A DNA stretch of 64,000 nucleotides from Pseudoalteromonas citrea (GTDB taxonomy: Bacteria > Pseudomonadota > Gammaproteobacteria > Enterobacterales > Alteromonadaceae). The stretch is taken from contig NZ_AHBZ03000015.1 of NCBI RefSeq assembly GCF_000238375.3, forward strand, positions 124,001-188,000. The letters run 5' to 3'. Below, one piece after another: positions 28,508 through 37,308 of the stretch. The notes under the pieces are model-generated. The model made no database searches, was not told the origin of the DNA, and was given only the letters and a program-made list of their open reading frames with translations. Made by a program: the position numbers and the translations under genes. How positions within the stretch are numbered: the stretch's first letter is position 1; each line of letters begins with the position of its first letter.

Positions 28508-29741
28508 TTTGGTAGTCTAACGGTCGAACACTAGCAACAATTTTGATTTCATGTTCCCCATCGCTTAAATCTAGCTCTTTTGCCGTTATATGATGTAAAT
28601 GCTTGGTGTTGTAAAACACCCTTACTTTAGGTGCTGTCGGCGCTTGCTTATTCCCCTCTAACACCAACGCCAAGCGCTCATTCGTAAGCTTAACAATAGT
28701 GCCTACAGGGTGTACGCCCATACATTTAATAAATCTTTGCACTAACTCTGCATCAAATTGCTCTTTATTTGCCAATAGGTATCGCAGCGCATGGACTGGT
28801 TCTTCACTCATTTGGTAAGGTCTATCTGAGGTCATTGCATCATACACATCAACAATGGCCATAATACGTGCAGCTTTACTGACTTTACTACCACTCAACC
28901 TTCTTGGATATCCACTGCCATCAACTCGTTCATGATGGTTAATTATGACATCCATCATAATAGGGGTGATCCCTTTTTCACCTTTTACTAACCCCAAAGA
29001 TTGAACGACATGCTTTTTGACCGCTTTATATTCCAGCGCTGTAAGTTTTCCTTCTTTATTAACTATCCCCTGTGGCAATCGAGCATGCCCTATATCATGT
29101 AGCATAGCCCCCATAGCTAACTGCTGTATCACCGAGTTTTTTAACCCTAAGTACTTAGCAAATACACTGATTAAGATGGTACAGTTGATCATATGTCGCC
29201 AGTTATAACCATCTTTATCCTTCAACCGTGTAAGAATGGCCATTGCACTGCTATTGCGCAGTACTGATTGCACAATTTCTTTGCTCACATCGCTTATCAA
29301 GCTAATATCAACTTTACCACCCGCCGTTATGTCACCATATAAAGACTGAATTTTACGATTATGCATTTCAAAGTGCTGACTGGCTTTTTCAAACTCCTTT
29401 TCAAGTGATTGTGGTGCAATCAACTTGCTGACTTTTTTAACCGCAGGTTCTGTTGTCGCCGGATCTGTTGATGAAGTTGTAGCTTGGGGTTTAGTAGGTA
29501 TCGGATCTGGGGCTGAACGCTCAACGTCCTTGGCTTGGTACTTTTCTGGTATCTCAATATCACTTTGTGCAAAGTCGATATTCAGCTCCAACACCCCCTC
29601 AGACAGAAGCTTGGCAATAATAGCTTGATCTCTGACCATGCCACGTGATTTTATTTTAACACCAGCATCGCTACGCTGCTTGCTAACACTGTCAACAAAC
29701 ATACCTGGGAGAAGTTCTGATATTGGAAGCGTTACCCGCAT
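28467..29741 (-). CDS. HD-GYP domain cyclic-di-GMP phosphodiesterase
   Basis: Protein of 424 residues with an N-terminal DUF3391-like region, a Pro/Thr-rich linker (around 78-100) and a C-terminal HD-GYP domain. All metal and signature residues are present: His183, HD at 215-216 (LHDIGHARLP), His244, HHE at 269-271 and GSGYP at 275-279. HD-GYP enzymes hydrolyse cyclic-di-GMP to pGpG or GMP and so lower biofilm signalling and favour motility. It is monocistronic. No diguanylate cyclase is in the window; the PilZ protein at 54 kb is a possible effector in the same signalling network. Confidence 0.92.
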   Translation of the reverse strand: MRVTLPISELLPGMFVDSVSKQRSDAGVKIKSRGMVRDQAIIAKLLSEGVLELNIDFAQSDIEIPEKYQAKDVERSAPDPIPTKPQATTSSTDPATTEPAVKKVSKLIAPQSLEKEFEKASQHFEMHNRKIQSLYGDITAGGKVDISLISDVSKEIVQSVLRNSSAMAILTRLKDKDGYNWRHMINCTILISVFAKYLGLKNSVIQQLAMGAMLHDIGHARLPQGIVNKEGKLTALEYKAVKKHVVQSLGLVKGEKGITPIMMDVIINHHERVDGSGYPRRLSGSKVSKAARIMAIVDVYDAMTSDRPYQMSEEPVHALRYLLANKEQFDAELVQRFIKCMGVHPVGTIVKLTNERLALVLEGNKQAPTAPKVRVFYNTKHLHHITAKELDLSDGEHEIKIVASVRPLDYQINLSRLLKDHLLV

Positions 29742-29917
29742 ATTAGATTTAATACACTATTGAATAGGAAAAGTGATTAATAGCACTTTTTACTATAAAA
29801 AGTCTATAATACGCACAATATTTAATAATTTTTACGTAGTGCTTGACAATAAACCCTGACTTTATATTTAACGCCAATTTTATGGTTCTACTTTGATAAG
29901 CGAAGGTCAGTTATAGT

Positions 29918-29944
29918 AAAAAGGAAGCATTGGCTTCCTTTTTT
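29918..29944 (-). terminator. Intrinsic terminator of plsC-rraB
   Basis: Stem GGAAGC (29923-29928) and GCTTCC (29933-29938), four-base loop, five A on the left and six T on the right. It lies 20 bases past the rraB stop on the minus strand. Confidence 0.85.
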
Positions 29945-29964
29945 AATTACGAGTGGGTTTATAC

Positions 29965-30300
29965 TTACTCTTGAAAGTAAGTGCCCCAGCCATCATATTC
30001 AATATTGTGCTCAACCGCCAACGCAGCTAGCTTATCAACATCTTCCATAATTACGTCAGCATCGAGCTCAACTTCAACCACCACATCAAAGCCCCAGATC
30101 TTGCCACCATCTTCAAGTTCTAATTCAGCTGGTTCTTCAACGTCATAACCAAGTTTAAATGCAGCCAATGCCGCACCTTCTAACTTATCAAAATCTTCGC
30201 AAACAAAGTGGTGCTCAACTTCATACAATGTTTCTGTTGATGAGCCATCTTCTAATAAAGACTCCACAATTTCTTCGCTAATTTCGCGCCAGTTTTCCAT
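29965..30300 (-). CDS. rraB: Regulator of ribonuclease E activity B
   Basis: RraB binds RNase E and inhibits a subset of mRNA decay. The 111 residues align with E. coli RraB: a first helix with EEIVESLLEDGSS, then LYEVEHHFVCEDFDKLE, AAFKLGYDVEEP, and the terminal IEYDGWGTYFQE. It stops there, lacking the roughly 25-residue acidic tail of the E. coli protein. It overlaps the 3' end of plsC by 23 bases and is probably translationally coupled. Confidence 0.9.
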   Translation of the reverse strand: MENWREISEEIVESLLEDGSSTETLYEVEHHFVCEDFDKLEGAALAAFKLGYDVEEPAELELEDGGKIWGFDVVVEVELDADVIMEDVDKLAALAVEHNIEYDGWGTYFQE

Positions 30301-31012
30301 TCGTTTCTCTCATTTTCACATCAAGCTCTGCAATTCTAGCACTCATTAACGCCTGAACTGCACTAGCGTGGTCTCGAGCGCTGGTTTCTTTATCAAGGTA
30401 AACCGGCGCTAACATATCAATGTATATTGTACCATTGTCCCATCGGTTTAGCTTAATACAATTGTGCGTGGTATTCATGCATACAGGAATGACGGGCACA
30501 TCTGCATTCATTGCGGTATGAAATGCCCCCGTTTTAAATGGCAATAGACCTCGGCCGTAGCTGCGGGTTCCTTCTGGAAACATCCACACAGATAAACCTT
30601 GCTGTTTAATTTTATCAGCCGATTTTCCCAAGGTGCCCATTGCTTTAGAGCGATTAGTTCTATTAATCAATATATTCCCAGATAACCAATACATTTGACC
30701 AAAAAATGGGATCCACTTAAGGCTTTCTTTACCCATACTCACAGTACTCTTTGGCACCGCCGCGGGTAATGTGAATAAGTCATAATTATTCTGGTGATTA
30801 GCAACATAAATAGCAGGCCCGGCCTGCTCGCTATCAGGGTGACGTGTTATGACAAGCTTTACACCGATAACACGCGACATTTTGCCAAACCAACTGGCGA
30901 TGACATGCACGTTGTTTCGGTGAAATGGTCTCACCAAACACATCAACAACCCTAAAATCCCACTTATAACAATAAATAATGCCATCGCGACAATACGCAA
31001 CAAGACTAACAA
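30278..31012 (-). CDS. plsC: 1-acyl-sn-glycerol-3-phosphate acyltransferase
   Basis: PlsC acylates lysophosphatidic acid to phosphatidic acid at the inner membrane. The 244 residues carry the catalytic NHQNNYD (HX4D), the glycerophosphate-binding FPEGTRS, and a hydrophobic N-terminus. The start is TTG at 31012, with GAGGAG upstream and the N-terminus aligning with E. coli PlsC. The downstream partner is rraB. Confidence 0.95.
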   Translation of the reverse strand: MLVLLRIVAMALFIVISGILGLLMCLVRPFHRNNVHVIASWFGKMSRVIGVKLVITRHPDSEQAGPAIYVANHQNNYDLFTLPAAVPKSTVSMGKESLKWIPFFGQMYWLSGNILINRTNRSKAMGTLGKSADKIKQQGLSVWMFPEGTRSYGRGLLPFKTGAFHTAMNADVPVIPVCMNTTHNCIKLNRWDNGTIYIDMLAPVYLDKETSARDHASAVQALMSARIAELDVKMRETNGKLARN

Positions 31013-31100
31013 AATAGGCGCTCCTCATTTTTATTGCTGCGCATTATAATCAAAATAGCGAACACTTGTAAGCTCAAACTTTTCATAAACACATAAAAGC

Positions 31101-31128
31101 AAAATGCCGCTTATTTAAGCGGCATTTT
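31101..31128 (-). terminator. Intrinsic terminator of rpoH
   Basis: Stem AAAATGCCGCTT (31101-31112) and AAGCGGCATTTT (31117-31128), perfect over 12 bases with an ATTT loop. On the minus strand it ends with a T-rich run and lies 36 bases past the rpoH stop. Confidence 0.88.
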
Positions 31129-31163
31129 TATATTTATACGGTGTGTTTATGACAAATTAAAGG

Positions 31164-32027
31164 TTAGCTCATCGCTGCCTGTAATTTTTTCATTGCTGAC
31201 TTTTCTAACTGCCTAACACGTTCAGCAGAAACACTATACTTTTCAGCAAGTTCTTGTAATGTGGCTTTCTCATCTGCTAGCCAACGTGCACTCACTATAT
31301 CTTGTGAACGCTCATCTAGCGTTTTAAGCGCAGAGAATAAACGATTTTGTGATTGTTCTTTCCATTGCTCCTGTTCAACTTCTTCAGCGAGATCACTGGC
31401 TGAGTCAGTTAAGTACTGTACTGGAGAAAAACTTGATGCTGGCGTGTCATCGTTATCGTCATTTGTTAAATCAAAACCCATATCTTGACCACTCATACGT
31501 GATTCCATTTCACGTACTTCTTTTTCACTCACTCCCAACTCTGAAGCCACTGTTGACACTTCATCTTGGTTAAACCACCCTAAACGCTTTTTGTTTTTTC
31601 GTAAATTGAAGAATAATTTACGCTGCGCTTTGGTTGTTGCTACTTTAACTATGCGCCAATTTTTTAATACATACTCATGTATTTCAGCTTTGATCCAATG
31701 CACAGCAAAAGAAACTAAGCGAACGCCCACTTCGGGGTTAAAGCGCTTAACAGCCTTCATCAGGCCGATATTCCCTTCTTGAATAAGATCTGCCTGTGGT
31801 AGGCCATATCCTGAGTAGCTTTTTGCAATGTGTGCAACAAACCGTAAATGAGACACAATAAGTTGTTTAGCAGCCTCTAAATCCCCTTCTTGTTGAAGGC
31901 GGGTAGCTAACACTTTTTCTTGCTCAGCATCCAACATAGGGATAGTACTTACCGTTTGTAAGTAACCTTCCATGCTTGCGCTTTGCTGACTAGACAATAA
32001 TGCCATTGCGTATAAATCTTTACTCAT
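31164..32027 (-). CDS. rpoH: RNA polymerase heat-shock sigma factor (sigma32)
   Basis: RpoH directs transcription of chaperone and protease genes. The 287 residues include region 2 with [20 protein letters not shown] and [16 protein letters not shown], the RpoH box [19 protein letters not shown] used for chaperone and FtsH control, and region 4 helix-turn-helix [25 protein letters not shown] precedes the ATG. Its leader carries a perfect CIRCE operator, and the 270-base region up to ftsX has its own promoter. The ftsY-ftsE-ftsX-rpoH order is conserved. Confidence 0.98.
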   Translation of the reverse strand: MSKDLYAMALLSSQQSASMEGYLQTVSTIPMLDAEQEKVLATRLQQEGDLEAAKQLIVSHLRFVAHIAKSYSGYGLPQADLIQEGNIGLMKAVKRFNPEVGVRLVSFAVHWIKAEIHEYVLKNWRIVKVATTKAQRKLFFNLRKNKKRLGWFNQDEVSTVASELGVSEKEVREMESRMSGQDMGFDLTNDDNDDTPASSFSPVQYLTDSASDLAEEVEQEQWKEQSQNRLFSALKTLDERSQDIVSARWLADEKATLQELAEKYSVSAERVRQLEKSAMKKLQAAMS

Positions 32028-32060
32028 TTTTCACCTCAGTGATAAGTATCTTAGTTCAAA

Positions 32061-32087
32061 TTAGCACTCTCTCCTTGAGAGTGCTAA
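32061..32087. promoter_or_regulatory. CIRCE operator (HrcA site) in front of rpoH
   Basis: TTAGCACTC (32061-32069), nine bases, GAGTGCTAA (32079-32087): an exact match to the CIRCE consensus bound by the HrcA heat-shock repressor. It lies 34-60 bases upstream of the rpoH start codon and just downstream of a sigma70-like -10, a standard repressing position. hrcA itself is not in this window. Confidence 0.9.
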
Positions 32088-32092
32088 GGTGT

Positions 32093-32121
32093 ATATAATA
32101 GGTTTTTCACTTAAAAAGCAA
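32093..32121 (-). promoter_or_regulatory. Candidate sigma70 promoter of rpoH
   Basis: Minus strand -35 TTGCTT (32121-32116) and -10 TTATAT (32098-32093) are 17 bases apart; an overlapping TATTAT (32100-32095) with 15-base spacing is the alternative -10. The predicted start of transcription falls at the edge of the CIRCE element. Confidence 0.5.
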
Positions 32122-32195
32122 GTTTTTTATTATCCAAAAAAAATAAAAACATAACGAGATGAAATTATTGAACTTTTTAGTTTTATACTACAGGG

Positions 32196-32230
32196 CAATT
32201 TTGACCTTTTTGTACTATAAGTCAAAATTG
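32196..32230. repeat. Perfect 10-base inverted repeat between ftsX and rpoH
   Basis: CAATTTTGAC (32196-32205) and GTCAAAATTG (32221-32230) pair perfectly around 15 bases. No T-run follows on either strand, so it reads more like an operator or a message-stabilising stem than a terminator. Nearby are two copies of TGACTGCTAAA (32231-32241, 32251-32261) spaced by 20 bases and the palindrome TAAAGCGCTTTA (32258-32269). Confidence 0.6.
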
Positions 32231-32296
32231 TGACTGCTAAATGACTAAAATGACTGCTAAAGCGCTTTAATTAACGGTGATCCCACCCTTCACCAG

Positions 32297-33283
32297 CTAA
32301 ACCCTATCCGGTTCTATCTCTTTAATATATTTTGCTACAGCGATAAATGAGCCACTAAAACCAAGCCCAACAGCAAGTCCTAATAGTATCATTAACTCAT
32401 GACCATTGAGGCCCTGTAATATATAACTACTTTGGTATACACCCGCCACCATGCTTACAGCAGACTCTAACCACCAGAGCATCAGCACAACACAAATAAA
32501 TGCAACAAGGCCACCAATAACGCCATACCATACACCTGTCCAAATAAATGGTGTATGAATAAAGGTATTCGTCGCACCAACTAACTTCAATACTTGGATC
32601 TCTTCCTTTTTATCCATAATAGATAACCGAATCGTATTACCGATAATGAGTATGACCGCACTCAACAGCAATAGACCGACAGTAAAGACGCTTTCTTTCA
32701 ATAAACTGAGTAAAGCGTTTAGTCGCTCCAACCATTCAATATCAAGCTTGCCAAATTCCACCTCTCGTTCCGTTTCGAGCTTATCTAACAACTTTTGCGC
32801 TGCCTGAGGTTTACGAAATCGGCTTGTCGGTGTCACTAACACAACATTGGGTAGCGGGTTATCCTCTAAATAATCAAGCGCCTGACCAAAGCCAGAGACC
32901 CGTTTAAATTCATCTAGTGCTTGCGTACTTGATATATAGCTAACATTTTCTATTTCTGGGTAGAGTGCCAGCCTTTTGACCAACGTTTGTGTTTGTTGTT
33001 CACTCATTTGTTCTTTAACAAATAATGAAATCTCTGCGGCATCATTAAAACCACTGCTTACTTGCTGCACATTTTTAACGACCACGTACAACGTTGCCGG
33101 TAGCGTTAAACTCAGCCCCAATACTAAGATAGTCATTAAAGATGCGATTGGTGTACGCCACATTTCACCAAGGCTATGTACTCCTTGGCGGATAATAGTC
33201 AAAACAAAAAAGTATATACCTAACAAAAAAGGCTTTTTCTGAGTATTGCTTTGCTTATCCCTACTTTTAAATAATAAGCTCAT
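32297..33283 (-). CDS. ftsX: Cell-division ABC transporter permease FtsX
   Basis: FtsX spans the inner membrane at the septum and, driven by FtsE, activates periplasmic amidases through EnvC-type partners. The 328 residues have a basic cytoplasmic N-terminus, a first membrane helix (SLMTILVLGLSLTLPATLYVV), a periplasmic domain of about 110 residues, and three further helices including LLLLSAVILIIGNTIRLSI, with the KEEIQVLKLVGATNTFI coupling segment. Its start overlaps the ftsE stop by four bases. Confidence 0.96.
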   Translation of the reverse strand: MSLLFKSRDKQSNTQKKPFLLGIYFFVLTIIRQGVHSLGEMWRTPIASLMTILVLGLSLTLPATLYVVVKNVQQVSSGFNDAAEISLFVKEQMSEQQTQTLVKRLALYPEIENVSYISSTQALDEFKRVSGFGQALDYLEDNPLPNVVLVTPTSRFRKPQAAQKLLDKLETEREVEFGKLDIEWLERLNALLSLLKESVFTVGLLLLSAVILIIGNTIRLSIMDKKEEIQVLKLVGATNTFIHTPFIWTGVWYGVIGGLVAFICVVLMLWWLESAVSMVAGVYQSSYILQGLNGHELMILLGLAVGLGFSGSFIAVAKYIKEIEPDRV

Positions 33284-33957
33284 AAACGGTCCTCAGCTAA
33301 AGGGTCCTGCATCAAGCGGCCATGATCTAACGTTAAACTGCGATATTTCATGCGTGCTATCAAGCCTAAGTCATGAGTTGCAATAAGTACTGCAGTACCA
33401 TGGCGATTAAAGTCTTCAAATAGTTTGAGGATTTCCATTGATAGCTCAGGGTCTAAGTTACCCGTTGGTTCATCTGCTAATAATAACGGGGGAGAATTAA
33501 CAATGGCACGGGCGATCCCCACCCGCTGCTGCTCTCCGCCAGATAAGGTACTAGGCTGGCATTTCACTTTGTCTAACAACCCGACCTTATCAAGTGCTGC
33601 ATGAACGCGCTTTGCAATGTGTTTATGGTGCATTCCCTCAATCACTAAAGGAAGCGCAACGTTGTCAAACACATTGTAGCGCTCTAATAGCCGATGATTC
33701 TGGAAGATAATACCGATATCACGTCGTACAAAAGGAATTTGCCGATTATTAATGGCATTTAAGTCAATGCCATTAATATAAACATGTCCCGCAGAAGGAC
33801 GCTCCATAACACTAATAAGTTTGAGTAAAGTACTTTTCCCTGCGCCACTATGACCGGTTAAAAAAGCCAATTCATTATTCGCTAATTGAAAAGTCACTTT
33901 TTCAAGTGCTCTGTGACCTCCGGGGTAGGTTTTGCTGACTTGCTCAAATTTAATCAT
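33280..33957 (-). CDS. ftsE: Cell-division ATP-binding protein FtsE
   Basis: ATPase partner of FtsX. The 225 residues contain Walker A GHSGAGKST, the Q-loop region IIFQNHRLL, signature LSGGEQQRVGIARAI, Walker B LLLADEPTGNLD and the switch His in LIATHDLGLI. It lies 75 bases downstream of ftsY, with a hairpin between them, and is translationally coupled to ftsX. Confidence 0.97.
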   Translation of the reverse strand: MIKFEQVSKTYPGGHRALEKVTFQLANNELAFLTGHSGAGKSTLLKLISVMERPSAGHVYINGIDLNAINNRQIPFVRRDIGIIFQNHRLLERYNVFDNVALPLVIEGMHHKHIAKRVHAALDKVGLLDKVKCQPSTLSGGEQQRVGIARAIVNSPPLLLADEPTGNLDPELSMEILKLFEDFNRHGTAVLIATHDLGLIARMKYRSLTLDHGRLMQDPLAEDRL

Positions 33958-33991
33958 GATAAGCTCGCTTTTTGTATTATTTTTTTAGAGC

Positions 33992-34015
33992 AAAAATAAG
34001 GGAGCGAAAGCTCCC
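33992..34015 (-). terminator. Hairpin attenuator between ftsY and ftsE
   Basis: Stem GGGAGC (34000-34005) and GCTCCC (34010-34015) with a four-base loop, followed on the minus strand by TTATTTTT. It may act as a partial terminator that lowers ftsEX relative to ftsY. Confidence 0.5.
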
Positions 34016-34032
34016 ATAAACTGTATAAAAGA

Positions 34033-36327
34033 TTAATCGTCTTGACTAAACAACGCGTCAATAAAGTCGTCGCTTTTAAACGTACGTAAATCATCGATGC
34101 CTTCACCCACCCCGATATAGCGGATAGGCACTTGGAATTTATCTGCCACAGCAAAAATAACCCCACCCTTTGCGGTACCATCTAGCTTAGTAAGTGCAAT
34201 ACCTGTTAAGCCCACAGCCTGATTAAACAAGTTAACTTGGCTGATGGCATTTTGCCCAGTGCCTGCATCAATCGTCAGCATCACTTCATGCGGTGCATCT
34301 GGGTCAAGCTTCTTCATGACTCGTGCTATTTTTTCAAGCTCTTGCATTAGGTTATCTTTGTTTTGTAAACGTCCCGCCGTATCAGCTATCAAAACATCAA
34401 CGTTGCGTGCTTGTGCGGCTTGAAACGCATCAAACACCACTGACGCACTGTCTGCCCCCGTGTGCTGTGCAATAACAGAAATATCATTTCTCTCACCCCA
34501 AACTTGCAGCTGTTCAACCGCCGCGGCCCTGAATGTATCACCGGCAGCCAGCATCACGGATTTACCTTCTTGCTGAAACTGCTTCGCTAATTTACCGATA
34601 GTCGTAGTTTTACCTACCCCATTTACACCAACCATTAAGATCACGAATGGCTTTTTATTTTCAGGGATTTCTAGTGGTTTTTCTGCTTCTTTAAGCATTT
34701 CAGCCATTTCTTGCTTCATTAATTCATAAAGCGCATCACCATCTTTTAATTGCTTGCGATCAGCGGCATCCGTTAAGCTATCGATCAGCTTCATGGTTGT
34801 GTCAACGCCTAAGTCGGCGGTCAACAACTGAGTTTCTAGCTCTTCAAATAAATCATCATCAATTTTCTTACCTTTGAAAATTGATGCTATACCTGAACCA
34901 AGATTAACTTTGGTCTTTAATAAGCCTTTTTTAAGCCGTGCAAAAAAGCCTTCTTTTTTAGGTTTTTCTTTGTTCGCTGCTTGCTCAGCATCTAGCTTCG
35001 CTTTTGCTTCTTGCTCAGCGGCTTGTTTTTCTGCAGCAAGCCTTTCTTGTTCAAGCTTGGCTTCTGCTTCAAGGCGCTGGCGTTCAGCTTCTTGCTCCGC
35101 AGCTTGTTTTTCTGCAGCAAGTCTTTCTTGTTCAAGCTTGGCTTGCGCTTCAGCTTCAAGGCGCTGGCGTTCTGCTTCTTGCTCTGCAGCTTGTTTTTCT
35201 GCTTCAATTCTTTCTTGTTCAAGCTTGGCTTGCGCTTCAGCTTCAAGGCGCTGGCGTTCTGCTTCTTGCTCTGCAGCTTGTTTTTCTGCTTCAATGCTTT
35301 CTTGTTCAAGCTTGGCTTGCGCTTCAGCTTCAAGACGCTGACGCTCTGCTTCTTGCTCTGTAGCTTGTTTTTCTGCAGCAAGTCTTTCTTGTTCAAGCTT
35401 GGCTTGCGCTTCAGCTTCAAGGCGCTGGCGTTCGGCTTCTTGCTCAGCTACAAGTCTTTCTTGTTCAAGCTTAGCTTGCGCTTCAGCTTCAAGACGCTGA
35501 CGTTCGGCTTCTTGCTCCGCAGCTTGTTTTTCTGCTTCAATTCTTTCTTGTTCAAGCTTGGCTTGCGCCTCAGCTTCAAGACGCTGACGTTCTGCTTCTT
35601 GCTCTGCAGCTTGTTTTTCTGCTTCAATTCTTTCTTGTTCAAGCTTGGCTTGCGCTTCAGCTTCAAGGCGCTGGCGTTCTGCTTCTTGCTCTGCAGCTTG
35701 TTTTTCTGCTTCAATTCTTTCTTGTTCAAGCTTGGCTTGCGCTTCAGCTTCAAGACGCTGACGCTCTGCTTCTTGCTCTGTAGCTTGTTTGTCTGCTTCA
35801 AGCTTGGCTTGCGCCTCAGCTTCAAGGCGCTGACGTGCTGCTTCCTGCTCTGTAGCTTGTTTTTCTGCTTCAATTCTTTCTTGTTCGAGCTTGGCTTGCG
35901 CCTCAGCTTCAAGCCGCTGACGTGCTGCTTCTTGCTCTGTAGCTTGTTTTTCTGCTTCAATTCTTTCTTGTTCAAGCTTGGCTTGCGCTTCAGCTTCAAG
36001 ACGCTGTCGCTCTGCTTCTTGCTGTGCAGCTTGTTTGTCTGCTTCAATTCTTTCTTGTTCAAGCTTGGCCTGCGCTTCAGCTTCAAGACGCTGACGCTCT
36101 GCTTCTTGCTCTGCAGCTTGTTTGTCTGCGTCAAGCTTGGCTTTCGCTTCAGCCTCAAGACGCTGTCGCTCTGATTCTTGCTCAGCAGCTTGTTTGTCTG
36201 CTTCAAGCTTGGCGAGCGTTTCTTGCTCTTTAGCGAGTTGCACTTCTTGCTCTTGTATCTGTGATTGTTGCTCAGCATCTTTTTTGCCAAATCCTAACCA
36301 AGACAAAAATTTATTCTTTTTTCCCAT
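34033..36327 (-). CDS. ftsY: Signal recognition particle receptor FtsY with repeat-expanded A domain
   Basis: FtsY is the membrane receptor of SRP and docks ribosomes making membrane proteins. ATG 36327 gives 764 residues beginning [17 protein letters not shown], a basic amphipathic membrane-targeting start. Residues 51-439 are 14 tandem units of mostly 29 residues, a charged Ala/Glu/Gln/Lys-rich predicted coiled coil. A second targeting helix ([13 protein letters not shown]) precedes the NG GTPase, with [10 protein letters not shown] near residue 566, [21 protein letters not shown] and [10 protein letters not shown] intact. The E. coli A domain is about 200 residues, so this one is roughly doubled. 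The gene is divergent from rsmD. Confidence 0.96.
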   Translation of the reverse strand: MGKKNKFLSWLGFGKKDAEQQSQIQEQEVQLAKEQETLAKLEADKQAAEQESERQRLEAEAKAKLDADKQAAEQEAERQRLEAEAQAKLEQERIEADKQAAQQEAERQRLEAEAQAKLEQERIEAEKQATEQEAARQRLEAEAQAKLEQERIEAEKQATEQEAARQRLEAEAQAKLEADKQATEQEAERQRLEAEAQAKLEQERIEAEKQAAEQEAERQRLEAEAQAKLEQERIEAEKQAAEQEAERQRLEAEAQAKLEQERIEAEKQAAEQEAERQRLEAEAQAKLEQERLVAEQEAERQRLEAEAQAKLEQERLAAEKQATEQEAERQRLEAEAQAKLEQESIEAEKQAAEQEAERQRLEAEAQAKLEQERIEAEKQAAEQEAERQRLEAEAQAKLEQERLAAEKQAAEQEAERQRLEAEAKLEQERLAAEKQAAEQEAKAKLDAEQAANKEKPKKEGFFARLKKGLLKTKVNLGSGIASIFKGKKIDDDLFEELETQLLTADLGVDTTMKLIDSLTDAADRKQLKDGDALYELMKQEMAEMLKEAEKPLEIPENKKPFVILMVGVNGVGKTTTIGKLAKQFQQEGKSVMLAAGDTFRAAAVEQLQVWGERNDISVIAQHTGADSASVVFDAFQAAQARNVDVLIADTAGRLQNKDNLMQELEKIARVMKKLDPDAPHEVMLTIDAGTGQNAISQVNLFNQAVGLTGIALTKLDGTAKGGVIFAVADKFQVPIRYIGVGEGIDDLRTFKSDDFIDALFSQDD
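35011..36177 (-). repeat. 87-bp tandem repeat array inside ftsY
   Basis: Fourteen consecutive in-frame units. The full unit is 87 bp (29 residues, [17 protein letters not shown] followed by a variable [11 protein letters not shown]). Units 1, 5 and 9 are shortened to 24 residues and unit 14 to 27. Neighbouring units are nearly identical in DNA, showing recent unequal crossover or slippage. The total, 1167 bp, is in frame. The repeat creates long open frames on the opposite strand that are artefacts. Confidence 0.95.
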
Positions 36328-36580
36328 ACTCGCTAAATACCATTTCAATAAATCTGATAAACTAAACTCTGTTTTCGCCTTATTAATAAGCAATAATGCC
36401 AAAACACCGTGTATGATCAGGTTAAAATCATAATTTCTTCACCTAAAACGGCAGAAATACAATTAACCAAATCTTCATTTCAAAATTGTTGGGCAGTGTA
36501 ACATGTTCCGAAGGGATGAAAAATGCACGCCGAATGATTTATAACACATGAAACATTAAGATATTACGAACAAGTAGAGA

Positions 36581-37183
36581 ATGAGAAAAAAAGCCCCAAT
36601 AAATAAAGTGAATACCGATGGATTTATTCGAGTTATTAGCGGTAAATTCAAAGGCAGAAAACTGCCCGTAAAAGATGTTGAAGGATTAAGACCAACAACT
36701 GACAGAATAAAAGAAACAGTTTTCAATTGGCTTATGCAAGACACGAGAGACGCAAGAGTATTAGATTGCTTTGCCGGTTCTGGCGGGCTTGGTTTTGAGG
36801 CTTTATCTCGCTTTGCAGCACATACTGACTTTATTGAACTAGATAAGCAAGCAGCCACTCAGTTACAAAAAAACATTACCACATTAAAACTCGATAATGC
36901 GAGTGTCATAAAGGATAATGCACTGACTTTTTTGCAAAAAAATAACGCAGCAACGCCATACAGCTTAGTATTTATTGACCCACCATTTCGAAAAGGATTA
37001 GCGCAACCCTGTTGTGATGCACTAGAAGCGCAAAACTGGCTCACAAGTGACGCGTTAATTTACGTAGAAGTAGAGAAAGAACTGAGTTTTTCAGCACCAA
37101 AAACTTGGCAAGTCATTAAAGAAAAGCAAGCTGGACAAGTACTTTGCCAACTATATCAGCGTGTATCAATCGATAGCGATTAA
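36581..37183 (+). CDS. rsmD: 16S rRNA m2G966 methyltransferase
   Basis: RsmD methylates N2 of G966 in 16S rRNA. The 200 residues show the N-terminal GKFKGRKLPV with DRIKETVFNWL, the SAM site VLDCFAGSGGLGFEALSR and the catalytic FIDPPF. It is divergent from ftsY, the usual arrangement, with about 250 AT-rich bases between the two true starts. Confidence 0.96.
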   Translation: MRKKAPINKVNTDGFIRVISGKFKGRKLPVKDVEGLRPTTDRIKETVFNWLMQDTRDARVLDCFAGSGGLGFEALSRFAAHTDFIELDKQAATQLQKNITTLKLDNASVIKDNALTFLQKNNAATPYSLVFIDPPFRKGLAQPCCDALEAQNWLTSDALIYVEVEKELSFSAPKTWQVIKEKQAGQVLCQLYQRVSIDSD

Positions 37184-37200
37184 TTAGCGATAATTTAAGC

Positions 37201-37230
37201 TTTACATGTGGTAATGCTTCGGATTACAAT
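37201..37230 (+). promoter_or_regulatory. Sigma70 promoter of the rpsU operon
   Basis: A -35 TTTACA (37201-37206) and a -10 TACAAT (37225-37230) are 18 bases apart. The GC-rich ACCGCACC after the -10 suits growth-rate control. A leader of about 70 bases follows, with TTGATCA at 37252-37258 and 37263-37269 that can fold into a six-base stem. Confidence 0.65.
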
Positions 37231-37308
37231 ACCGCACCATTTTTGAACCACTTGATCAATCTTTGATCAGCGTGAGCATAGCTCATTAATTAGGTAGGTG
37301 AATTTTTA

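Noticed and set aside
35004-36290. Long open frames of up to 387 codons on both strands across the ftsY repeat
   Set aside because: They are by-products of an 87-bp periodic, biased sequence that excludes stop codons in several frames. Their translations are low-complexity repeats (Phe/Leu/Ser- or Lys/Ser/Asn-rich) with no ribosome sites, while the ftsY frame matches a known protein at both ends.
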